From: a bacterium BMS3Bbin08
Lineage (GTDB): Bacteria; Nitrospirota; Thermodesulfovibrionia; UBA6902; BMS3Bbin08
Direction of reading: 5' to 3'
Assembly (NCBI GenBank): GCA_002897775.1
Contig: BDTR01000034.1
Location: 1-35,052 of the forward strand
DNA length: 35,052 nt
Under the pieces are notes generated by a model that did not search any database, was not told where the DNA came from, and saw only the letters and a program-made list of their open reading frames with translations. The position numbers and the translations under genes were made by a program. Positions 1 to 7,435 of this stretch are shown in pieces (the first letter of the stretch is position 1; each line of letters opens with the position of its first letter).

Positions 1-152
1 ATCCCTTTTACAATGAGAGTTTTGCGCGCCTGAAATTCATGTCTTGACTTTACGTGACCAACATACCACTTTAGATCATGACTGGATGTTTGTTCCATCA
101 TCTTGACACCTTCTACTGCAAGTCTTGCAGCCCTCTGATCTGTAAGAGACAT
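1..152 (-). CDS. NusG/RfaH/UpxY-type transcription antiterminator, N-terminal part (runs off the left edge)
   Basis: Only the first ~50 codons are inside the window. The reading contains LKWYVGHVKSRHEFQARK, which matches the start of the NGN domain of NusG paralogs (W-Y-x-x-x-x-K-S/P-R-H-E). Such paralogs (RfaH, UpxY) bind RNA polymerase and promote read-through of long operons, often for polysaccharide synthesis. The first ATG is at 152. A second in-frame ATG at 101 is preceded by a GAAGGTG ribosome-binding-like sequence and gives a more normal NusG N-terminus, so 101 may be the real start. The operon it would control lies to the left and is not visible. Confidence 0.6.
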   Translation of the reverse strand, partial: MSLTDQRAARLAVEGVKMMEQTSSHDLKWYVGHVKSRHEFQARKTLIVKG

Positions 153-514
153 AATTAAATACTATATAATATTTTTAATATTTTGTGTTTTTATCAGTCT
201 GTTTAAGGCAATAATATCAGACAGGGGGCTATTATTGTTTTTATGTGTTGTTGACTTGGCTTAAGAGTCTGTTATTCTTAATTTGAACCTCAAACACGAT
301 ATATATATGATTGTTCTGTATTATTTTTGTTTCAGGAGGCACAACGCTCTTCAAGCTTTTTGAGAAGCAAGGCCTATAAACTTATTGTATTTAAAGAATA
401 ATTATTACGATGAGAGTACTCCTTCAGTACGTTAGAAGTGCAAGAGTTGTTCAAGAGTCCGCAGTACAGGACCGTTGATATAATTTAATGATATATATGG
501 TCCGGAGAGGGTAA
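153..514. other. Intergenic region, AT-rich, no gene recognised
   Basis: About 360 nt between the NusG-like gene and the terminator of the next gene. It is AT-rich near 155-190 and 295-330, which could hold the minus-strand promoter of the NusG paralog, but no convincing -35/-10 pair stands out. A 22-codon reading at 410-478 vaguely resembles the start of D-aminoacyl-tRNA deacylase and is probably chance or a remnant. Confidence 0.4.
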
Positions 515-557
515 AGATAAAGGGGGGATGTATGAACTTAACGTCCCCCCTTTATCT
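515..557 (-). terminator. Intrinsic terminator of the FN3 protein gene
   Basis: A perfect 13-bp stem (AGATAAAGGGGGG at 515-527 with CCCCCCTTTATCT at 545-557) and a 17-nt loop. It lies 28 nt beyond the stop codon of the minus-strand gene. The stem is G/C rich at its top. The U-tract is weak on the minus strand and better on the plus strand, so it may act in both directions. Confidence 0.7.
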
Positions 558-584
558 TACTTTTGTGTTTTAATTTATTACGTC

Positions 585-2192
585 TTACTCAGCAGTGATA
601 AAGCTCCATATTTCGCTCTCTGTTTCTCCTCCATAGCTATCCTTTGCGACTATTTTCCAATGGTATGCGGTATCGACACTAAACCCTGATACAACCTGGC
701 TGACTCCATTGAATGAGTCACTAGTGGTACCTCCGGAAGAGTCTCCGGTTCCGCCGCCGCCGCCACCGCCGCATGAGACTAAAAACACCGTTGCTATTGT
801 TATCACTGCTATCAATAGTGCTATTTTCCTCCTGTTTCTTGTAACCCCCAAAAGGACTGGGAGTATTCCCATTCCAAAGAATAACAACCATGTGCCATAA
901 CTACCAATACTTGCGTAAGAGATACCTTCACTCCAACGAAATGCTATATCTGTTGCAGTTATACAACCAATTGTCAGGTCCTTGTCTTCACACGCGTATA
1001 AGTCATATGTTACAGTGTCTTCGTCAGGGTCTGTGGATTCTTTCCACTTAAATTCGATTGTCGTTCCCAGGCCTTCCTGATTGTCTGCCGGAAAGATAAG
1101 TTCAGGAATGGCAGGCGGATTGTTAGAATCCGCTGGAAGTCCTGTGCCGCTTACACTTATTGTTACAGGATTTTCATCAGAGTCATTGGATGGAATATCA
1201 AAGCTGTCATTGAACAAGCCTGCGATTGTTGGTGAAAAACGAACCGTAAGTGTGCAGTTTGATGATGGTGTCAGAGTCTGCCCTGAACAGTAGTCATTCA
1301 GAATACTAAATGGAGCTGAAAGCGGATTATTCTGTGCTATATAGCCTATCGCAAGGTCAGCGCTACCGTCGTTTGCTATCGTAACTACTCTATCTCGCGA
1401 TAGCCACTCTGTTAAATCTCCAAACGGGATCTGAAGGTCAGCAGTGGGAGCAACAGAGTCGGTTACGGTAATGTCAGGAACAGGTATTGCTTCCCCTGTG
1501 CCGTTTACACTTACTGTTACAGGATTTTCATCAGAGTCACTGGATGGAATATCAAAGCTGTCATTGAATAAGCCTGTGGCTGTTGGTGAAAAACGAACTG
1601 TAAGTGTGCAGTTTGATGACGGTGACAGAGTCTGCCCTGAACAGTAGTCATTCAAAATACTAAATGGAGCTGACAGTGGATTATTCTGTGCTATATAGCC
1701 TATCACAAGTTCAGCATTGCCATCACTTGTTACCGTGACAGTCTGATTTGATGAGCTGCCCTCTGTTACATTGCCAAAAGGTATCTGGAGATCACCTGTA
1801 GGAGCAACAGAGTCGGTTACGGTTATTTCAGGTGAGGGCGGAGGAGGCGGCGCCATAGTCGCGACGGCCTCGGGATAGGAGTATTCACTTTCATTTCCTG
1901 ATGTGTCATAGGCAGTGGCTGCAAAATAATAAGTAAGCCCTTCTGTAAGGTTGCTAACCTGATAGGTTGTTACATTGCCGACATCAATGCTTTGAGAATA
2001 GTCACCACTTGTGGTGCCATAATAGATTATGAAACCAGCGAGGTCTGTTAAAGGTGTGCCGTCTTCATTTGTAGTAGGAGGGTCCCAGGCCAGTGTCACA
2101 TTACCGGCAAAGAGGACGGTAGCGTGTAGAAGGATGACCAGCCCCAGTGTTAATCCAGAATATAGGTGTTTGAAGCATATTTTTTTTAACAT
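585..2192 (-). CDS. Secreted/anchored FN3 protein with two choice-of-anchor-type repeats and an internal double membrane segment
   Basis: Start set at 2192 because AAGGAG lies 8 nt upstream; a longer reading from 2276 runs through the leader terminator. The protein (535 aa) has a signal peptide (about 1-30), an FN3 domain (about 30-115), a proline stretch, and two nearly identical repeats of about 110 aa (YIAQNNPLSAPFSILNDYCS occurs in both) resembling choice-of-anchor/ASH beta-sandwich domains. A last FN3-like domain follows. Inside that last domain lies an insertion: a hydrophobic segment (about 430-450), the basic run TRNRRK, a second hydrophobic segment ending in LVSC, then seven glycines. 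LVSC fits a lipobox although it is about 470 residues from the N-terminus. The C-terminal part (AYHWKIVAKDSYGGETESE) completes the FN3 fold. Likely a cell-surface or adhesion protein, controlled by the c-di-GMP riboswitch in its leader. No enzymatic motif seen. Confidence 0.75.
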   Translation of the reverse strand: MLKKICFKHLYSGLTLGLVILLHATVLFAGNVTLAWDPPTTNEDGTPLTDLAGFIIYYGTTSGDYSQSIDVGNVTTYQVSNLTEGLTYYFAATAYDTSGNESEYSYPEAVATMAPPPPPSPEITVTDSVAPTGDLQIPFGNVTEGSSSNQTVTVTSDGNAELVIGYIAQNNPLSAPFSILNDYCSGQTLSPSSNCTLTVRFSPTATGLFNDSFDIPSSDSDENPVTVSVNGTGEAIPVPDITVTDSVAPTADLQIPFGDLTEWLSRDRVVTIANDGSADLAIGYIAQNNPLSAPFSILNDYCSGQTLTPSSNCTLTVRFSPTIAGLFNDSFDIPSNDSDENPVTISVSGTGLPADSNNPPAIPELIFPADNQEGLGTTIEFKWKESTDPDEDTVTYDLYACEDKDLTIGCITATDIAFRWSEGISYASIGSYGTWLLFFGMGILPVLLGVTRNRRKIALLIAVITIATVFLVSCGGGGGGGTGDSSGGTTSDSFNGVSQVVSGFSVDTAYHWKIVAKDSYGGETESEIWSFITAE

Positions 2193-2210
2193 AATTTTTC
2201 TCCTTACATT

Positions 2211-2250
2211 AAAAAAGCCTGTTTCCTCTAAAAGGGAAACAGGCTTTTTT
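2211..2250 (-). terminator. Leader terminator of the c-di-GMP riboswitch (expression platform)
   Basis: AAAAAAGCCTGTTTCC (2211-2226) pairs perfectly with GGAAACAGGCTTTTTT (2235-2250), a 16-bp stem with an 8-nt loop ending in six T on the minus strand. It sits between the aptamer and the ribosome-binding site of the FN3 protein, the position expected for ligand-controlled premature termination. The same palindrome would work on the plus strand, but nothing is transcribed towards it there. Confidence 0.85.
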
Positions 2251-2277
2251 AATGGAGGTAAACCCTGAATAAGCACT

Positions 2278-2389
2278 GTTTCTTCGGCGGCCCGGCTGTC
2301 TTTCCCGATTATTTTTTACGATGCTAATAATCGAAAAGGACCCGCGGCTTTGTGCCCCCTGATTACTCAGGGTTTACCTTTTCGGAAAC
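2278..2389 (-). ncRNA. c-di-GMP-I (GEMM) riboswitch aptamer
   Basis: Read on the minus strand, it has the GEMM-I layout. A 5-bp P1 is formed by GUUUC (2389-2385) and GAAAC (2282-2278). GGUAAACC is followed by the hairpin CCUGA-GUAA-UCAGG with a GNRA tetraloop, then GCACAAAGCCGCGGGUCC. A second hairpin (CGAUUAUU/AAUAAUCG) follows, then GACAGCCGGGCCGCCG. By alignment from memory to the Vibrio Vc2 aptamer, the base equivalent to G20 is G, which favours c-di-GMP over the A20-type cGAMP variants. UCAGGGUUUACC (2268-2257), just after the aptamer, is a perfect 12-nt complement of its 5' arm (2378-2367) and could be the competing strand. Confidence 0.88.
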
Positions 2390-2397
2390 GTTAGACA

Positions 2398-2426
2398 AGT
2401 AAATCCTTGTCTTAATGTAATGTCAA
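2398..2426 (-). promoter_or_regulatory. Sigma70-type promoter of the riboswitch-FN3 transcript
   Basis: On the minus strand, TTGACA (2426-2421), a 17-nt spacer and TTTACT (2403-2398, 4 of 6 matches to TATAAT). The predicted start, near 2391, falls one or two nucleotides before the P1 stem of the aptamer. Confidence 0.65.
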
Positions 2427-2429
2427 AGA

Positions 2430-2795
2430 ACTTTCTTACTTTGAGAATACATGAGATCAGTGGGGGAATCTGTGATTCAAATCACGACATTTAAATCTTT
2501 TTGCCTTATCTTTTTAAATCCTTGTATGGATAAGGTAAAATACTAGTTATCATGGAATATTTAATCAAAATGTTATCCGAAAGTACGAATGATGAACCTG
2601 CGACGTCCTTCGGACTTAAAAATGGCCAGGATGCCTGCCTGGGAAAAATGATCCCCACGGTTTTGTTCATCCAAAACACCCATGTCCAGGTTTGCAGGAA
2701 AATTATAAGATCAGCATCGTCATGAAAGTTTTTTTGTAAATTTATGCGTGATACGATGATAAAAAAGAATTTATCTGTTAAGGTTTTTTAAAAAA
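2430..2795. other. Intergenic region before the LOR/SDH gene
   Basis: Divergent spacer of about 360 nt. A CCTTATC/GATAAGG inverted repeat lies near 2503-2536. A 57-codon ATG reading at 2552-2725 has no ribosome-binding site and no recognisable product, so I do not call it. No clear plus-strand promoter was seen. Confidence 0.4.
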
Positions 2796-4139
2796 ATGAG
2801 AACACCCCTGGTGGTTGGAATATTAAAGGAAACCAAAGGATGGGAGCACCGCGCTCCGCTCGTGCCTTCTGATGTTGAATGGCTTAATGACCGCGGCGTC
2901 AAGGTAGAAGTAGAGCGCAGCGCGCGACGGGTTTTTAATGACCGGGAGTATAAAAAGAACGGCGCCGTAATAGTGGACAGGGTTAAGAGCGCGTCGCTTC
3001 TGGTCGGTATTAAAGAGCCCCGCGTTCATGATCTGCATGCCGGCAAAGTATATATGGTATTTTCGCACACTGCCAAAGGCCAGGCTCATAATATGCCGCT
3101 CTTAAAAACATGTCTGAAGAAAAAGATCACATTGATAGATTATGAGAAGATCGTCGATCTCTATGGCGCGCGTCTTGTTTACTTCGGCAGGTTTGCCGGG
3201 GTCTGCGGAATGGTTGACAGTCTCCACTATCTCGGCAAAAAGCTGGAGTGGAAAAATATTGACAACCCATTTTCATTGATCCGGCCCGCTTATAAATATG
3301 ACTCTCTGCAGGAGATAAAAAAAGTTCTGTCAAAAATAGGGCAATTGATCCACCGTAAAGGGTTGGACACTGAACTGTCGCCGTTTATTATCGGGATCAC
3401 GGGACACGGTAATGTCTCAAGAGGTGTACAGGAACTGCTTGAATCACTGAAGCCCGTAGAGATCCATCCAACTAATATGCTGGCATTTGTACGACATCAG
3501 AAAAAACAGGGGCGCCGGCTGTATAAGATCGTTTTTCTCCGTGAGGAAAAGTTCCGCTCAAAAGACGGGAGAGGATTCTACTTCGAAGATTATCTCAGGC
3601 ATCCCAAAAAATTCGAATCAAATATGGACGTTTATCTTCCGTACCTTAATATCCTTGTTCATACTGCCTACTGGGACAACAGGTACCCGCGCCTTGTAAC
3701 CGAAAAAATGATCAATACCCTTTCGAAAAAAAAACCGTTTCGCCTGGAGTTTATAGGTGACCTTTCATGTGATGTAAAAGGTTCCATAGAGATCACACAT
3801 AAGACGACAACTCGTGAAAGGCCTGTGTATACTTATGATCCCCCCGCGAAAAAATTTGTTGAAGGCTATAAATCAGAAGGAGTGACAGTGCTGGCAGTAG
3901 ATAACCTGCCTGCTGAATTGCCAAAGGACGCCTCTGATCATTTCAGCGGACTTATCAGGGACTATGTCTACCAGATAGCTGTTCATGGCGCAAAAGATAT
4001 TACCCGGCATATGGCGATCCCGGCCGAGATACGCGATGCGGTCATAACACAGGGCGGCAGGCTTACGAAAAATTCCTCTTATCTTGGGAAATATATTTCC
4101 GCATTTGGAGTCGTATCGACTTGCTGCGGGGTTCTTTAA
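2796..4139 (+). CDS. Lysine-ketoglutarate reductase/saccharopine dehydrogenase (LOR/SDH)-related protein
   Basis: 447 aa. The N-terminal half (VGILKETKGWEHRAPLVPSD) is the alanine dehydrogenase/PNT-type domain found in lysine-ketoglutarate reductase. A Rossmann nucleotide-binding loop follows at about 198-210 (IIGITGHGNVSRG). The C-terminal block, with DLSCDVKGSIEIT and GVTVLAVDNLPAELPKDAS, is diagnostic of the bacterial LOR/SDH family. In eukaryotes the family joins lysine and 2-oxoglutarate to saccharopine with NADPH. The bacterial single-domain members are often of unproven substrate, so an NAD(P)-dependent amino-acid dehydrogenase is the safe call. The start has only a weak TAAGG ribosome-binding site. 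It stands alone; no saccharopine-oxidoreductase partner is visible. Confidence 0.8.
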   Translation: MRTPLVVGILKETKGWEHRAPLVPSDVEWLNDRGVKVEVERSARRVFNDREYKKNGAVIVDRVKSASLLVGIKEPRVHDLHAGKVYMVFSHTAKGQAHNMPLLKTCLKKKITLIDYEKIVDLYGARLVYFGRFAGVCGMVDSLHYLGKKLEWKNIDNPFSLIRPAYKYDSLQEIKKVLSKIGQLIHRKGLDTELSPFIIGITGHGNVSRGVQELLESLKPVEIHPTNMLAFVRHQKKQGRRLYKIVFLREEKFRSKDGRGFYFEDYLRHPKKFESNMDVYLPYLNILVHTAYWDNRYPRLVTEKMINTLSKKKPFRLEFIGDLSCDVKGSIEITHKTTTRERPVYTYDPPAKKFVEGYKSEGVTVLAVDNLPAELPKDASDHFSGLIRDYVYQIAVHGAKDITRHMAIPAEIRDAVITQGGRLTKNSSYLGKYISAFGVVSTCCGVL

Positions 4140-4605
4140 TTTATGCCTGAGCCTGCATACCTGCGGCATGTAAACCTGTCCGGTACCTGTCTGCCGCAGG
4201 TAGAGGCGGGCAAGCTCATGGCTCATAGTACAGATAAATAAAATAGTTCGCTGTCAGTAATCCCAGTAAATCATAATGGATCAGGACACCAGCGGCTTCG
4301 TCGCGAGGCGAGCGGGACAGGCCGTTGTTAATTGCCAATTTTTCATTTTGCAATGCTGTGACCTATGAACTATGAACTATGTATTTACCCCGTAGTTTTA
4401 GGTTCGCCATTTTCAGGAAGAACCTTACGGGGAGCTATGAACTATGAGCTATTGATCGCTGCTCTCACGGTCAAAGGGCAGTTAATTTTAAATAGGCGGG
4501 GAATTAAGGTAAAATAAAAGTATAAGTAGCTATATACATTGTTCGGGCCCAGATAAAACTGAAACTGCTCAAAGGGCGCATATAATTGCTTAACAGAGTG
4601 AGAAC
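4140..4605. other. Intergenic region with several small repeats
   Basis: It holds an 8-bp inverted repeat (CCTGCGGC at 4160-4167 with GCCGCAGG at 4193-4200), the ACCCCGT-family palindrome described separately, and direct repeats of CTATGAACTATG on both sides of that palindrome (4363-4382 and 4434-4450). A TATAAT at 4581-4586 with CTGAAA 16 nt upstream is a candidate promoter for the kinase gene starting at 4606. No gene seen. Confidence 0.5.
4385..4433. repeat. ACCCCGT-family interspersed palindrome, copy 1
   Basis: TTTACCCCGTA...AGGTTC (4385-4405) pairs with GAACCTTACGGGG (4420-4432). It shares the TTTACCCCGT core with copies at 12655, 22858 and 30569 and is flanked by CTATGAACTATG direct repeats. 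Confidence 0.6.
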
Positions 4606-6936
4606 ATGATCACCATACCGGGCTATACGGTTGTTGATATCGCGTACAGCAGCGCGACCTCGACAGTGTATCGAGGGTACGACAGCCAGGACGCGAGCCC
4701 TGTTGTTATAAAGGTTCTGAACAACGAGTTTCCCACACATCTGGATCTTACCAGGATCAGGCGGGGATATGAGATAGCCAAAGAGCTCGATTTTGAAGGG
4801 GTCCTGCGTCCGATCAATCTCGTGCCGTTTCAGCAAAGCTACGCGCTTGTCCTTGAGGACTTTGGCGGCATGGCCCTCAGCATTATTATGGAGGATCACA
4901 AACCTGATCTGCTCTCATGTATCAAGATAGCAATCGGATTGGCTGAAACCCTTGGAAGGATACACCAACGCGGCATTGTACATAAAAATATAAAATCAAC
5001 CAGTGTGATCATCAATGAAGAAACAGGACAGGCAAGACTTACCGATTTCAGCATAGCCTCCCGTGTTTTCGGGGAGAAACAGGAGCATGTCAGCCCTGAA
5101 CTTCTGGAGGGAACGCCCGCCTATATCTCCCCTGAGCAGACAGGCCGGATAGACCGCGGTATTGATTATCACTCTGATCTGTATTCCTTTGGAGTTGTGC
5201 TGTATGAGATGCTTACCGGGGTTTTGCCGTTTACCGCCGAGGATGTGGGGGGGCTTGTTTATTGCCATCTGGCAGTCACACCCAAACCGCCTGCAGAGCT
5301 TGACAGCGGCATTCCAGTGCCGCTGTCCGACATTGTTATGAAACTGCTGGCAAAAAATGCCGAGGAGAGATATCGCAGCGCGTTCGGCCTGAAGCATGAC
5401 CTGGAGAAATGTCTGGACCAGTACACTGCCGGCACGGTTGAACGGTTTGTCCTTGGCGCAAGGGATGTCCCGATCACCCTGCGTATACCCGAGAAACTCT
5501 ACGGCAGGGAAGAAGAGACAACCGGGTTAATGAACGCTTTTTCTCAGGCAGCTCAGGGCAGGTCAGGGATAATTATGGTGAAGGGCCCTCCAGGGATCGG
5601 TAAATCTGTCCTGATAAACGAGCTGTACAAACCCGTGATCGAGCAAAATGGGTATTTTGCGTCCGGTAAATTCGACCAGTTCAAACGTGACGTCCCTTAT
5701 AGCGCCTTGAGGCAGGCGTTCGGCGGAATTACCCGCCAGCTGTTGAGTGAACGGGCCGGAAATATCTCGGACTGGAAAGCGAAACTGCACTATGCCCTTG
5801 GACCTAACGGCCGGATAATTGTTGACCTTATCCCGGAAATGGAGCTTATTATCGGGAAACAACCGCCGGTTGAAACATTGCCGCCTACCCAGTCCCGGAA
5901 TCGTTTTAATATGGTATTCACCGGGTTTATCAGGGTCTTTGCGCGGCGTGAGCATCCCCTTGTGCTTTTTCTGGATGATATTCAGTGGGCGGACCGGGGC
6001 ACTCTCAAACTTATGGAGCTGTTGGCGACTGCTCCTGACATGAACTCCCTGCTGCTCATAGGCGCGTACAGGGACACCGAGGTTGACTCGGCTCATCCGT
6101 TGATCCTTATGCTGGACGAGATCAGCAGGACTGGTTTCACGGTTAACGAGATACCGCTAAGTCCGTTGCCGGTGAACGGGATAGTCGAACTTATTACTGA
6201 CATGCTGGTATGCGAGCGCTCAGACGCGGAAACACTGGCCGGAGTGATCATGAAAAAAACTCACGGTAATCCGTTTTTTATTAACCAGTTCATGAGGGAT
6301 CTTTACCAGAAGGAGATCCTGCGTTTTGACACTGAAAAGTATTCCTGGGTATGGGATATCAGTACCATTGAGACAGCGGATATAACCACAAATGTTGTTG
6401 AGTTCATGTGCGGCAAGATAAAAGAGCTTTCCGCAACGGCACAGAATGCCCTTACCATAGCCTCCTGCATTGGAAGCAGGTTCGATCTGGGCCTGCTGGC
6501 AGAGGTGAATGAAAGAACGGTTTCAGATACAGCAGAGGTCCTCGGGGAGTCCCAGCAGGAAGGCTTGCTGGCGCCTATCGGGGTCAGTTATAAATATTCC
6601 GACGCGTACGCTGATGAAGAGCCGTCCGCTGAAACAGGGATCACATATATGTTCCTTCATGACCGGATCCAGCAGAGGGAAAATCCCGGACAGCTTCAGA
6701 TATTTCTTGAATTTACCAGCGTTTTTCTGAGATTGCGCGGCAGGAAGCCTGAGGCGCTTCTTGATCTTCCGGAGATGACCGATAAAAAACAAAGGATGAT
6801 AGTGAGCCTTATCATGAACACTCTCAGCACTGCCTACCTGACCAATAAGGACCTGTTCGCGTTCTTCTTCTCCCACTGGCTCAGGCCCATCCAGGAAGAT
6901 CAGCCTGATCAAGAACGCGTTTACCTATTCTGTTGA
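4606..6936 (+). pseudogene. Ser/Thr kinase-AAA ATPase portion of a giant kinase/ATPase/histidine-kinase sensor (broken gene, part 1)
   Basis: 776 codons. Residues 1-270 form a Ser/Thr-kinase-like domain: lysine in VVIKVL (about 36), HKNIK (126-130) where most kinases have HRDLK, and DFS (147-149) in place of DFG. HKD/NI variants occur in this hybrid family. Then comes an AAA_16-type ATPase with Walker A GPPGIGKS (327-334), the family motif GYFASGKFDQFKRDVPYSAL, and Walker B LVLFLDDIQWAD (about 450-461). Family members continue into a helical repeat region, GAF and a histidine kinase, about 1,700-1,900 aa in one chain. Here the chain is damaged. After FLHDRIQQ (near 6676) roughly 150 residues of the usual sequence are absent. 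After DLFA (near 6858) about 70 more are missing. A frame change near 6903 then leads to a stop. The continuation lies in the next two entries. Deletion sizes are recalled from the family, not measured. Confidence 0.8.
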
Positions 6937-7435
6937 GGTCGGCGACCATGTTTATGCCGGATATTCTTCCTGCACACTGTTCCTCTATCTCTTTGCCCGG
7001 GGCATGAACATTGACGAACTCCGGACCGAAATAAAAAGTTACGAGGATTTTATCAGGCGGGCGGAAGACCAGTTCAGTATTGATTTACACAAATTAAAGA
7101 ACCAGCTGCTCAAAAATCTTAAGGGGCAGACCGGAGACAGTCTGACAATGAGCGATGACACCTATGACGAAACCGCCGCTGTGCAGGGCTTCAGAAATCA
7201 GCGCAACGCGAATCTTCTGTTTCACTACCACTCGTGGAAGGGGCTGATACTTCTTTTGAACTATGAGTTCGCAGAGGCGGACAGGATGTTCAGTACGGCG
7301 AATCAATACGCGCACGGCGTCGTCCTACTGCCCAGCACAGGTGATCATCTCTTTTATCATTCACTCGCCTTGTCCGCTCTTTACCCTAGATCGCTCATTC
7401 AGCGGGCGGCAGAGGCTTCCGAGGGCCTTAAATAA
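6904..7435 (+). pseudogene. Helical-repeat middle portion of the broken sensor kinase (part 2)
   Basis: In the frame one base on from part 1, the sequence continues the family at once: SLIKNAFTYSVEVGDHVYAG, followed by helical repeats (ELRTEIKSYEDFIRRAEDQ; FYHSLALSALYP). The first available ATG is at 7004, but homologous sequence starts near 6904, before any start codon, so this is not an independent gene. The frame change is most simply a 2-nt loss within a GAT(AT)C-like site, since E-D-I-S-L would fit the family spacing. This frame ends at the stop at 7433-7435, after homology has moved to the third frame. Confidence 0.7.

Noticed and set aside
410-478. 22-codon reading MRVLLQYVRSARVV... 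similar to the start of D-aminoacyl-tRNA deacylase
   Set aside because: No ribosome-binding site, no continuation in any frame, and the match is only about ten residues; probably chance or an untraceable remnant.
709-1647. Plus-strand readings opposite the FN3 protein
   Set aside because: They are antisense shadows; two resemble each other only because the repeats on the minus strand do.
2552-2725. 57-codon ATG reading upstream of the LOR/SDH gene
   Set aside because: No ribosome-binding site, no recognisable features, and codon use unlike the neighbours.
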